This document shows positions 27,743-36,048 of a stretch of DNA of 39,912 bases, in pieces. The notes beneath the pieces are model-generated. The model did not search any database, was not told where the DNA came from, and was given only the letters and a program-made list of their open reading frames with translations. Source of the stretch: Deltaproteobacteria bacterium. GTDB lineage: Bacteria > Desulfobacterota > Deferrimicrobia > Deferrimicrobiales > Deferrimicrobiaceae. The position numbers and the translations under genes were made by a program. The DNA is taken from the NCBI GenBank assembly GCA_003105225.1, contig PQAK01000064.1, positions 1-39,912 of the forward strand. Reading direction: 5' to 3'. How positions within the stretch are numbered: the stretch's first letter is position 1; each line of letters opens with the position of its first letter.

Positions 27743-29284
27743 ATGCTCGTCCGCATTCTCGCCTCCACCATGCTGGGGATCGACGCGATCCCCGTCGAAG
27801 TGGAAACCGATATCTGCCAGGGGCTTCCCTCCTACACGATCGTGGGGCTGCCCGGCGGACCCGTGAGGGAGAGCGGGGACCGCATCCGGACCGCGATCCG
27901 CAACTCCGGCCTCCCGTTTCCGGGGCGGAAGGTGACGATCAACCTTGCCCCGGCGGACATCCGGAAAGACGGGGCGCTCCTCGATCTGCCCATCGCCCTT
28001 TCCATCCTCTGCGCGGAGGGCGTCCTCCCGGGGGAGATCCTGCGCAACCATCTGATCGCAGGGGAAGTCTCCCTGGACGGATCCCTCAAGCCGGTCCGCG
28101 GAGTGCTGTCGCAAGGGCTGCTCGCCCGCCGCCTCGGGCTTTCGGGGATCGTGGTCCCCGCCGCCAATGCGGCCGAGGCGCTGCTCGTGCCGGGAATCGA
28201 CATCCTCCCCGTGGCCACGCTGCGCGATGCGGTAGGCGCGCTCTCGGGGGAGGAGTTCCCCCGGGCGCTCCGGCCGGCCGCCGGCCTGCCCGGCCCTGTC
28301 GACGCCGCCCTGCCGGATTTGCGGGATGTCGTCGGGCAGCCCGTGGCGCGAAGGGCCCTGGAGATCGCTGCCGCGGGGAATCATGCGCTCCTGTTGACCG
28401 GCCCTCCGGGGTGCGGGAAGACGATGCTCGCCGAGCGGATCCCGGGCATCCTGCCCGACTTCGAGGAGGGGGAAGCCCTGGAGACGGCGCAGGTGTACAG
28501 CGCGGCCGGCGAACCTCCCTGGCCGCGGCTCGTCGCCCGAAGGCCCTTCCGCGCCCCCCATCACACCGTGACGACCGCGGGGCTGGTCGGGGGCGGGAAC
28601 CCGCCCCGTCCCGGCGAGATCTCCTTCGCCCACGGCGGCGTCCTTTTCCTCGATGAATTCTCGGAGTTTCGCCGCGAGGCGAGGGAGGCGCTCCGCCAGC
28701 CCCTCGAATCGGGGGAAATCCGGATCGCGCGGGCGGGCAACGTCTATCGCTTCCCGTGCCGCTTCCTCCTGGTGGCCGCGACCAACCCCTGCCCGTGCGG
28801 AAATTTCAGCCATCCCCGGCGGATCTGCCGGTGCTCGCCTGCGCTCCTTTCCCATTTCGCCCAGAAATTCTCGGGGCCGCTCCTCGACCGGATCGACCTG
28901 TCGGTGTCCGTGCTCCCGATGGCAGGGTCCGACTGGTACGGCACCGCCACGGGAGAGCCGTCCCACGGGATTCGCGAGCGCGTGAAACGATGCCGGAAGA
29001 TCCAGGAGGGCCGATATGCGGGGAGGCCGTACCGGGCAAACGGCACGGTGCGGGCCTCTTTCTCGGAGCTTGCCTCCCACCTTTCGGCCGACGCGCGCGG
29101 ATTCCTCACGCGGGCCGCAGACCGCCTGGGGCTGTCCGGGAGATCGCTCGGCCGGGTCTGCCGGGTGGCGCGCACGATCGCGGACCTTGCGGAGGAAAAG
29201 ACGGTCTCCCTCCCCCATCTCGCGGAAGCGGCCCAGTACCGGCTCCCCGATTTCAACGCCGGCAAGGACGGTACCCGTCCATAA
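27743..29284 (+). CDS. comM: ComM / YifB family Mg-chelatase-like AAA+ ATPase
   Basis: 513 aa; VEVETDICQGLPSYTIVGLPGGPVRESGDRIRTAIRNSGLPFPGRKVTINLAPADIRKDG; GPPGCGKTMLAERIPGILP; FRAPHHTVTTAGLVGGGNPPRPGEISFAHGGVLFLDEFSEF. Confidence 0.96.
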   Translation: MLVRILASTMLGIDAIPVEVETDICQGLPSYTIVGLPGGPVRESGDRIRTAIRNSGLPFPGRKVTINLAPADIRKDGALLDLPIALSILCAEGVLPGEILRNHLIAGEVSLDGSLKPVRGVLSQGLLARRLGLSGIVVPAANAAEALLVPGIDILPVATLRDAVGALSGEEFPRALRPAAGLPGPVDAALPDLRDVVGQPVARRALEIAAAGNHALLLTGPPGCGKTMLAERIPGILPDFEEGEALETAQVYSAAGEPPWPRLVARRPFRAPHHTVTTAGLVGGGNPPRPGEISFAHGGVLFLDEFSEFRREAREALRQPLESGEIRIARAGNVYRFPCRFLLVAATNPCPCGNFSHPRRICRCSPALLSHFAQKFSGPLLDRIDLSVSVLPMAGSDWYGTATGEPSHGIRERVKRCRKIQEGRYAGRPYRANGTVRASFSELASHLSADARGFLTRAADRLGLSGRSLGRVCRVARTIADLAEEKTVSLPHLAEAAQYRLPDFNAGKDGTRP

Positions 29285-29392
29285 CGCACGCCAAAGGGGC
29301 TCGAGAATTTGAATAGGCGGTGATATGCACCGTCAACGGAAAGCGCATGCAGCAGAGGTGTCCGTGCCAAACGGGGGTAACTTCATAAATAT

Positions 29393-29410
29393 CTGTCACC
29401 AATCCGTCAC
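29393..29410 (+). promoter_or_regulatory. Candidate Pho box (PhoB-type direct repeats)
   Basis: CTGTCAC-CAAT-CCGTCAC: 7-bp direct repeats at 11-bp periodicity, close to consensus CTGTCAT-N4-CTGTCAY; TATCCT at 29422-29427, 11 nt downstream. Confidence 0.45.
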
Positions 29411-29454
29411 TTCATTCAGGTTATCCTATAAGCAAACGTAACACCCACAGTGGA

Positions 29455-29481
29455 TGGAAAGGTGCCGGGGCTGCCTTTCCA
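29455..29481 (+). promoter_or_regulatory. 5'-leader stem-loop upstream of orphan secreted protein
   Basis: TGGAAAGG-tgccggggctg-CCTTTCCA, 8-bp perfect stem; alternative pairing GGGGC/GCCCT (29467-29471/29483-29487) is mutually exclusive. Confidence 0.4.
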
Positions 29482-29544
29482 GGCCCTGCAGCGGATGTAT
29501 TTCACATCACCGTGACTTAACCCCTAAATCCCGTGGAGGGCGCC

Positions 29545-30036
29545 ATGAAACGACTTGTCGGACTGGTCGTGTTTGCGGTGGTTGCGGTGATGGTGGTTTT
29601 CGGTTTCGCTTCAGCGGAAACGAAGGGGCCTGAGGAAAAGATCTCACAGGTCAAGGAGGATCAGACCCATAAAGGTCAAGGAACGTATGCGTCAGCTTCG
29701 ATGAAACAGGATTTGTTACATCCGAACGGCTTCGACATGATTTGGTCCTATGGTGGCAGATCCGGATGGTCCCGTGTATTTTTCCGGGATGACGGCGAGA
29801 AGATTGTCGCAGATATCAAAGTTGTCGATATCGAGAACGTTGATATCAACCAACAGGAATTCTACACGTCAGAGAGTTGCACGGGTAATGCGAAATTGAC
29901 CGATAACGGGGTTATTTTCGATGGTTGCAGTAACGCTAGTCGCGACATTCTATTGGCCTACGATCCGGGAAACAAGTTAACCCCTTTCAAGGGGAGTGGA
30001 CCGGATTGCCCAAGGATCGAATTAAGTCCGAGGTAG
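29545..30036 (+). CDS. Hypothetical secreted protein (orphan)
   Basis: Signal peptide MKRLVGLVVFAVVAVMVVFGFASA|E; mature part with three Cys; visibly AT-richer than neighbours; no family recognised. Confidence 0.75.
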   Translation: MKRLVGLVVFAVVAVMVVFGFASAETKGPEEKISQVKEDQTHKGQGTYASASMKQDLLHPNGFDMIWSYGGRSGWSRVFFRDDGEKIVADIKVVDIENVDINQQEFYTSESCTGNAKLTDNGVIFDGCSNASRDILLAYDPGNKLTPFKGSGPDCPRIELSPR

Positions 30037-30045
30037 ATAGATTTC

Positions 30046-30080
30046 GGGCCGGGGGCCATCCCTCCGGCCCTTTCCATTTC
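30046..30080 (+). terminator. Rho-independent-like terminator
   Basis: GGGCCGG-ggggccatccct-CCGGCCC hairpin (30046-30070) followed by TTTCCATTTC, just after the stop at 30036. Confidence 0.6.
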
Positions 30081-30195
30081 CACGCTCATGAGCGATATTC
30101 AAAGACCGTAGATAATCCCGACTTGAGATAGAACACTCCGCTCTTCCTAAGCTCTTATCTTTTTCACCGCTGAGGAAACCTTCATTGGTGGACCG

Positions 30196-30235
30196 GAACC
30201 TTACCGATAAGGTTCATAAGGCTATTCGAACCTAA
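30196..30235. repeat. Clustered inverted half-sites upstream of small secreted gene (operator or leader hairpin)
   Basis: GAACCTTA-ccga-TAAGGTTC perfect 8-bp inverted repeat (30196-30215), then TAAGG (30217-30221) and GAACCTAA (30228-30235). Confidence 0.5.
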
Positions 30236-30258
30236 CCCCTGTAAGAAAAGGGGGGGGA

Positions 30259-30591
30259 ATGAAGACGTCTACGGTTGGGACGGCAGCAGTGGTGTTGCTG
30301 TTTGTAACAGGCAGTGGCATCGGTACCGCGCAGGCGGGAGGGACCGATCGAAACGTGGAGGGGCAGGATTCCATCATCGGATACGCAACCGAGGGTCGCA
30401 AGGTCACCTACTTCCACCTGCACTTCTCGGAAGATGAGGAGCAACCACAAGAGGCAAAATCAGCGTCCGAGGACATGCAACCGGAGAATCCTATAGAAAC
30501 CGGCAGTTTCCCCGCCGGGAGACCTGCAGATTTTCCCTTCCTCGAAGTCGGGGGGATTCCCTACCGGGTAAAGGTGGATGTCGGTCCCTAG
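30259..30591 (+). CDS. Hypothetical small secreted protein (orphan)
   Basis: 110 aa; signal peptide MKTSTVGTAAVVLLFVTGSGIGTAQA|G; preceded by G-rich SD-like stretch; no family recognised. Confidence 0.6.
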   Translation: MKTSTVGTAAVVLLFVTGSGIGTAQAGGTDRNVEGQDSIIGYATEGRKVTYFHLHFSEDEEQPQEAKSASEDMQPENPIETGSFPAGRPADFPFLEVGGIPYRVKVDVGP

Positions 30592-30610
30592 CTGAGACCG
30601 ACCGGGACGG

Positions 30611-30690
30611 GGGGCGGCGCCGGCGTACCTCGCGACCGGCGAACCTCCCTTGCCGTGCCGCATCGTACGAAGACCCCTCCGCGTCCCACT
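30611..30690 (+). pseudogene. Decayed comM fragment, similar to comM positions 28481-28560
   Basis: Hand alignment without gaps: about 61/80 identical bases, including 15 exact (CCGGCGAACCTCCCT); reading GAAPAYLATGEPPLPCRIVRRPLRVP vs ComM ETAQVYSAAGEPPWPRLVARRPFRAP. Confidence 0.6.
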
Positions 30691-30770
30691 GAACTTTTCA
30701 CCCGGAACAATTGAATTTTTCTTGTTTTTTCCCTCATAGGCATGAAAATATCCGTGTTGGGAGGAAGGGA

Positions 30771-32027
30771 ATGGATTTTTCCAGGCTGAAATATATTTCC
30801 TGCGATGCTCCTACCACCGGCGAACTGGAACTGCTGAACGAATCGAAGGTTCGGATCGCCCAGGTCATCCGGGCACGCTGGATCATTCTCGGGATCCTGG
30901 CGGCGTACGGGATCGTTCCCTACGCCATCTTCCATTACTATTCCATCGAAATACATTCGGTCAACGACCTGCAGGTCGTCTTCCCGGTTCTCGCCTGGTG
31001 CGTCGTGGCGACCTACAACGCCTTCTTCCTGTATTCCTACCAGTGGTTCGCGAACATCCGACCCCTCAACCAGATCCAACTGCTTCTCGACCTGCTGTTC
31101 GTGACGGTCGTGATCCATTTCAGCGGAGGAGCGGTGTCGTGGTTCTGGCCGATGTACCTGGTCGTGACCCTCGAATCGGTTCTGCTGATGGAGAATCCCT
31201 CGGACACCTTTGCCTTCGCCCTTGGTGCCTCCCTGGCGTACGGCGGTCTGCTGCAGTTCGAATTTTACGGGATCCTCCCGCCGGCGAGCATGCCGTTCGA
31301 AAATCTCTCCCTCCAACAGACCCTCCCGTACGTGATAACGAAGTGGGCATGGGTGACGATGACGAACATGATCATGGCCGCCATCGGCGTCTATCTGATG
31401 AAGACGATCCGCCTCCGGGAAGAGGATCTCAGGAAACTCGTCATCCGGGACAACCTCACCTCCCTGTACAATCGCGCGTACTTCTTTTATCGGCTCCATT
31501 CGGAGATCCGGCGAGCGATACGATACAACCGCCCACTCTCCCTCCTCATCATGGACATGGATAATTTCAAGGAGTTCAACGACCGATACGGGCACCTCGT
31601 CGGTGACCAGCTGCTTCGTGTCATCTCCGGCACCATCCGGTCCAACATCCGGTACAGCACCGGGAAGCCGGGCTACGAACTGGATATCCCCTGCCGGTAC
31701 GGCGGTGACGAGTTCGCCATCATCGCTCCCGAGACGACCTCCGCCCAGGCGCTGTTCATGGCGAAGCGGCTCTGCAAGGAAATCGGGGTGAAATGCGGGG
31801 GAGAGATGATGGCCCATATCCAGGCCGCTACCGGATCCCACCCGACGGAAGTTCCGGACGTCACGGTGAGCGTCGGCGTTGCATCCGTACCCGAGCACGC
31901 CTCGGAAACGGAAGCGCTGGTGAAGGCGGCGGACGACGCCATGTACGTGTCCAAACGTTCGAAGAAGAACAACGTGGCCGTGTCGGAAACGGCTCCGTCC
32001 GTCGTCCCGACCACGAGCGCCAGGTAA
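30771..32027 (+). CDS. Membrane-anchored GGDEF diguanylate cyclase
   Basis: Several N-terminal TMs; DNLTSLYNRAYFFYRL, MDMDNFKEFNDRYGHLVGDQLL, CRYGGDEFAII, TVSVGVAS, ADDAMYVSKRSKKN. Confidence 0.95.
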   Translation: MDFSRLKYISCDAPTTGELELLNESKVRIAQVIRARWIILGILAAYGIVPYAIFHYYSIEIHSVNDLQVVFPVLAWCVVATYNAFFLYSYQWFANIRPLNQIQLLLDLLFVTVVIHFSGGAVSWFWPMYLVVTLESVLLMENPSDTFAFALGASLAYGGLLQFEFYGILPPASMPFENLSLQQTLPYVITKWAWVTMTNMIMAAIGVYLMKTIRLREEDLRKLVIRDNLTSLYNRAYFFYRLHSEIRRAIRYNRPLSLLIMDMDNFKEFNDRYGHLVGDQLLRVISGTIRSNIRYSTGKPGYELDIPCRYGGDEFAIIAPETTSAQALFMAKRLCKEIGVKCGGEMMAHIQAATGSHPTEVPDVTVSVGVASVPEHASETEALVKAADDAMYVSKRSKKNNVAVSETAPSVVPTTSAR

Positions 32028-32112
32028 ATGCGCATCCGCCGGGCGGCGTCACGCAGGGATCGTCGATGAAGGGCCGGTCGATCGTGCCGATGGGGAGACT
32101 CGAATCCCGGGC

Positions 32113-33123
32113 CTACACCCGGTCGGCGATGTCCCAGAAGACCTTCTCGATGTAGTTGCGGAAGCCGTGAATGAAGGCGCACCTGCGGTTGAAGCGCGCC
32201 AGGGACCCGCAGACATACAGGCCGCGGACGGTGGATTCCCCCACGGGGGAGATCACCGGGTATCCGTCCTCGTCCATCCGCAGTTCGCCCCCCTCGACGG
32301 GTATCCACTGCGGCCGATAGCCCGTCGCGCAGAGGATCCAGTCGAATTCCCGCTCGTCCCCGGACCGGAAACGAACCTTGCTGTGCGCGATGGAAACGAT
32401 CGGGTCGGCCTCCCGGAGATGAAGGATCCCGAAGCGGAACAGCTCCTTGAGGACGCTTTCCGAGGAACCCCGGATGTCGTCCAGCGCCCCCGTCTCGCTG
32501 AAGTAGCGCATCGGCCCCCGCGTGCACATCGTCACCCGGGCCGTGCCGGCGAGCTCGATCGCGATCTCCGCGGCGGAATTCGCCCCGCCGATGATCAATA
32601 CGCGCTTCCCCGAGTAGGCCATGCAGTGGACGAAATCGCAGGAGTGGACGACGTGGGGATTCAGGGAGATGCCGGGGATGTCCGGGAAGTAGGGCACCGT
32701 GGAGGCGCCCGACGCCAGCACCAGGAAACGGCAGCGGATTTCCCCCGCCGTGGTCGATACGAGGAACCCCCCGGGCGTCACCGACGCCTTCGTCGCCGCC
32801 ACGTTCTCCGCGATCCTCAGGCCCTGCTCCCGCGTAAACGACTCGACGTAGCAGAGAAAATCCTCGCGCGTCGGAAAGGGCTTCCGCACTCCCGGAAGCG
32901 CCCAGAGCGGGTGCTTGAGCGTGAGCGAGGTCCAATCCGTCCCCGGCACCGCCGGCGACAGGAGAACCATGCCGGGCCGCATCGACCGCCATGCCTGGGC
33001 GATCTTCCCCCGCTCGACGGCCTCGTAATCGACCCCGTGCTCCTGGAAATAGTGCCCGAGGAGCAGTCCGGCAGGTCCTCCACCGACGATCAGGACGTCC
33101 TTTGGCGTGGGATCCGGCGACAT
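32113..33123 (-). CDS. FAD/NAD(P)-binding oxidoreductase (flavin monooxygenase / thioredoxin-reductase-like)
   Basis: DVLIVGGGPAGLLLGHYFQEHGVDYEAVERG; second GxGxxx-type site VLIIGGANSAAEIAIELA; CATGYRP; GLYVCGSL. Confidence 0.9.
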   Translation of the reverse strand: MSPDPTPKDVLIVGGGPAGLLLGHYFQEHGVDYEAVERGKIAQAWRSMRPGMVLLSPAVPGTDWTSLTLKHPLWALPGVRKPFPTREDFLCYVESFTREQGLRIAENVAATKASVTPGGFLVSTTAGEIRCRFLVLASGASTVPYFPDIPGISLNPHVVHSCDFVHCMAYSGKRVLIIGGANSAAEIAIELAGTARVTMCTRGPMRYFSETGALDDIRGSSESVLKELFRFGILHLREADPIVSIAHSKVRFRSGDEREFDWILCATGYRPQWIPVEGGELRMDEDGYPVISPVGESTVRGLYVCGSLARFNRRCAFIHGFRNYIEKVFWDIADRV

Positions 33124-33195
33124 TTCTCCCCCCCCGACCCCGGATTCGGTTTCAACCTGTACTACTATACCACCGGGCCCGCGGCAATTTCCGAG

Positions 33196-33224
33196 TTGAC
33201 AGGATCCAGGGGGTCTTTTATATT
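33196..33224 (+). promoter_or_regulatory. Strong sigma70-type promoter for rplU-rpmA-obg operon
   Basis: TTGACA (33196-33201) - 17 bp - TATATT (33219-33224), about 40 nt upstream of rplU ATG. Confidence 0.8.
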
Positions 33225-33265
33225 ATGCATTTCCGATTGAGGAAGGTCGGGGAGGGAGAAGCCCT

Positions 33266-33580
33266 ATGTATGCCGTGGTCCGGTCCGGAGGAAAGCAGGT
33301 GCGTGTTTCCCCCGGCGACATCGTGAACGTGGAAAAACTCGCCGTGGAGACCGGCGCCACGGTGGAGCTCACCGACGTGCTCCTGGTGTCCTCCGAAGCC
33401 GGCACGACCGTCGGAACCCCCGTCGTCCCGAACGCCAGGGTCATCTGCCAGGCGCTCGGAGAGGGGAAAGCGAAAAAGATCGTCATTTACAGGTACAAGC
33501 GGCGGAAGGGATTCTCGAAGAAGCAGGGCCACCGCCAGCCGTTCACCACGCTCTCAATCCAGGAAATCCGGGTGGGGTAA
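33266..33580 (+). CDS. rplU: 50S ribosomal protein L21
   Basis: [25 protein letters not shown]...[27 protein letters not shown]. Confidence 0.98.
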   Translation: MYAVVRSGGKQVRVSPGDIVNVEKLAVETGATVELTDVLLVSSEAGTTVGTPVVPNARVICQALGEGKAKKIVIYRYKRRKGFSKKQGHRQPFTTLSIQEIRVG

Positions 33581-33605
33581 CCCCCCGGCGGGAAGGTCAC
33601 CGGAG

Positions 33606-33863
33606 ATGGCGCATAAAAAAGGGGTCGGCAGCTCCCGCAACGGGCGGGACAGCCAGAGCAAGCGGCTCGGCGTGAAGCGCTTCGGCGGCCAGCACGTGAC
33701 TGCCGGAGCGATCATCGTCCGGCAGCGGGGTACCGCCGTGCACCCCGGGGACAACGTGGGAATGGGCAAGGACCATACCCTGTTCGCGCTGATCGACGGC
33801 GTGGTCCAGTTCGACCGCATGGGCAAAGACCGCAAGAGGGTGTCCGTCCTCGCCCTTTCCTGA
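33606..33863 (+). CDS. rpmA: 50S ribosomal protein L27
   Basis: [43 protein letters not shown]. Confidence 0.98.
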   Translation: MAHKKGVGSSRNGRDSQSKRLGVKRFGGQHVTAGAIIVRQRGTAVHPGDNVGMGKDHTLFALIDGVVQFDRMGKDRKRVSVLALS

Positions 33864-33878
33864 TCCACCGCTTCCTTC

Positions 33879-34889
33879 ATGCACTTCATCGATGAAGCCA
33901 CGATCACCGTCCGCTCCGGGGACGGCGGACGGGGCTGCGTCAGTTTCCGGCGCGAGAAGTTCGTCCCCAGGGGCGGGCCGGACGGCGGCGACGGGGGCAA
34001 CGGGGGGAGCGTGATCCTGCGGGTCAGCCCCCATCTGTCCACCCTCCTCGATTTCAAATACAAGAAGATCTTCAAGGCGAAACGGGGCCAGCACGGCATG
34101 GGGAAGAAGATGCACGGGAAGAACGCCCCCGACCTGCTCATCGCAGTCCCTCCCGGGACGATCGTCCACAACGCGGACACCGGGGAGATCCTCGCGGACC
34201 TCACGAAAGAGGGGGATGCGCTGATCGCGGCCGGCGGCGGGCGCGGCGGGCGCGGGAACGCCTCGTTCGCGTCGGCGACGAACCAGGCGCCGGACCGGGC
34301 GGATCCCGGCAGGCCCGGCGAGGAGCGCCGGCTCCGGCTGGAGCTCAAGCTGATCGCGCACATCGGGCTGGTCGGCCTGCCCAACGCCGGCAAATCCACT
34401 CTCTTGTCCCGGATCTCCCGGGCAAGGCCCAAGATCGCCGATTATCCGTTCACCACGCTCTCCCCGGTCCTGGGAGTGGTCGCCCACCGCGACGAGGAGC
34501 TCGTCGTGGCGGACCTGCCCGGCCTGATCGAGGGAGCGCACCGGGGCGCGGGGCTCGGGCACCGGTTCCTGAGGCACGCGGAGCGGACCGAGGGGCTCGT
34601 GCACGTGCTCGACGCAACGCTCCCTCCGGAAAAGATCGAGGAAGCCTATCGCACCGTCCGGGAGGAGCTGGAGAGGTTCCGGCCGGAGCTGTCGGAGCGG
34701 CCCGCCCTTATCGCACTGAATAAGATGGACCTTCCCGGGGCGAGGGAATCCGCGGAAAAAGCCGTTGCCCGGTTGAATTTTCCGGCCTGGAGCGTCTATT
34801 ATATTTCCGCCGTCACCGGCGAAGGGATAACGGCCCTCCTCGACGGCCTGTTGGCGTTCCGGAAGAAGAGAGCACCCGATGCCCCCTGA
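33879..34889 (+). CDS. obg: GTPase Obg/CgtA
   Basis: MHFIDEATITVRSGDGGRGCVSFRREKFVPRGGPDGGDGGNGGSV; GLVGLPNAGKSTLLSRIS; VADLPGLIEGAHRGAGLGHRFLRH; NKMD. Confidence 0.98.
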   Translation: MHFIDEATITVRSGDGGRGCVSFRREKFVPRGGPDGGDGGNGGSVILRVSPHLSTLLDFKYKKIFKAKRGQHGMGKKMHGKNAPDLLIAVPPGTIVHNADTGEILADLTKEGDALIAAGGGRGGRGNASFASATNQAPDRADPGRPGEERRLRLELKLIAHIGLVGLPNAGKSTLLSRISRARPKIADYPFTTLSPVLGVVAHRDEELVVADLPGLIEGAHRGAGLGHRFLRHAERTEGLVHVLDATLPPEKIEEAYRTVREELERFRPELSERPALIALNKMDLPGARESAEKAVARLNFPAWSVYYISAVTGEGITALLDGLLAFRKKRAPDAP

Positions 34890-36048
34890 CACCACCGTAC
34901 AGCGCGCGGCCTTCCTCCGCTCCCGGAAGATCCGCCGGATCATCGTGAAGCTGGGAAGCGGCACGTTGACCGACGCCTCGTTCGGCCTGCGCGAGACGAC
35001 GATCCGGTCCCTGGCGGCACAGGTCGCAGGGCTACGGGAGTCCCGCGGCATCGAGGTCGTGGTGGTGACGTCGGGGGCCATCGCCGCGGGCAGAAAGAAG
35101 CTGGGCATCGCGGACCGCCCCCGCACGGTCGCCCTCAAGCAGGCCGCCGCCGCCGTCGGGCAGACGACGCTCATGCGCGCCTACGAGCGCGCGTTCGAGA
35201 AACGGGGATTGAAGGTCGGGCAGCTTCTCCTCACCCACGAGGACTTCGAGAACCGGGAGCGCTACGTGAACGCGAGGAACACGCTGGAGACCCTGCTCGC
35301 CCGGGGGATCGTCCCCATCATCAACGAGAACGACACCGTGGCCACCGAGGAGATCCGGCTCGGGGACAACGATCACCTCGCGGCGCTGGTGACGCAGCTC
35401 ATCGGCGCGGACCTGCTTCTCCTGCTGACCGACAGCGATGCCCTGTATACCCGGGACCCCAGGCGCCATCCCGATGCGAAGCGGATTCCCATCCTGGCGG
35501 GAGTCGACGACAGCCTGCTCCGTTCCTCCGCGGGGAAAAGCGGGCCTGCGGGAACCGGCGGGATGGGATCCAAGCTTCTCGCCGCCCGGGTCGTCACCGC
35601 CTGGGGAACCCCGGCCGTCATCGCGGGGGGACTGTCCCGCCGCTCCATCCTGGATGTCCTCGACGGCAAGGAAACCGGCACCCTGATCCTTCCCGGCGGG
35701 GGGGCCAGGGCGCGAAGCCGGAAGCTGTGGATCGCGCATGCCCTGCAGGCGCACGGGACCATCTCCGTCGACGACGGGGCGAAGAAGGTCCTCCTGGAGG
35801 GGGGGAAAAGCCTGCTGCCCGCCGGGATCCTCGGCGTCACCGGGACCTTCCGGAAGGGGGACGCGGTCTCCATCGGCGACCGCAGGGGGCGCGCCTTCGC
35901 CCAGGGGATCGCTTCCTGGTCCAGCGAACAGGTGAAACGGGGGATGGGCAAGAAGAGCGCGGAGGTCCGGTCGATCCTCGGGGAGGACATCCCCGCGGAG
36001 GTGGTCCATCGCGACAACCTGACGATCCTTGCGGCGGGAGGCAGATAG
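34879..36048 (+). CDS. proB: Glutamate 5-kinase
   Basis: RRIIVKLGSGTLTDASFGLRE...VVVTSGAIAAGRKKLG...IINENDTVATEEIRLGDNDHLAALVTQL; C-terminal PUA-like domain. Confidence 0.97.
   Translation: MPPDTTVQRAAFLRSRKIRRIIVKLGSGTLTDASFGLRETTIRSLAAQVAGLRESRGIEVVVVTSGAIAAGRKKLGIADRPRTVALKQAAAAVGQTTLMRAYERAFEKRGLKVGQLLLTHEDFENRERYVNARNTLETLLARGIVPIINENDTVATEEIRLGDNDHLAALVTQLIGADLLLLLTDSDALYTRDPRRHPDAKRIPILAGVDDSLLRSSAGKSGPAGTGGMGSKLLAARVVTAWGTPAVIAGGLSRRSILDVLDGKETGTLILPGGGARARSRKLWIAHALQAHGTISVDDGAKKVLLEGGKSLLPAGILGVTGTFRKGDAVSIGDRRGRAFAQGIASWSSEQVKRGMGKKSAEVRSILGEDIPAEVVHRDNLTILAAGGR

Noticed and set aside
29285-29532. GEMM (c-di-GMP-I) riboswitch upstream of the orphan secreted gene
   Set aside because: Searched by eye for the conserved GEMM core (GGGCAAACC...GGACGCAAAGCC) and did not find it
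32090-32115. tRNA T-arm-like sequence (GGGATTCGAGTCTCCC on minus strand), considered as an att-site tRNA fragment
   Set aside because: No matching acceptor, D or anticodon arms on either strand; part overlaps the end of the oxidoreductase gene
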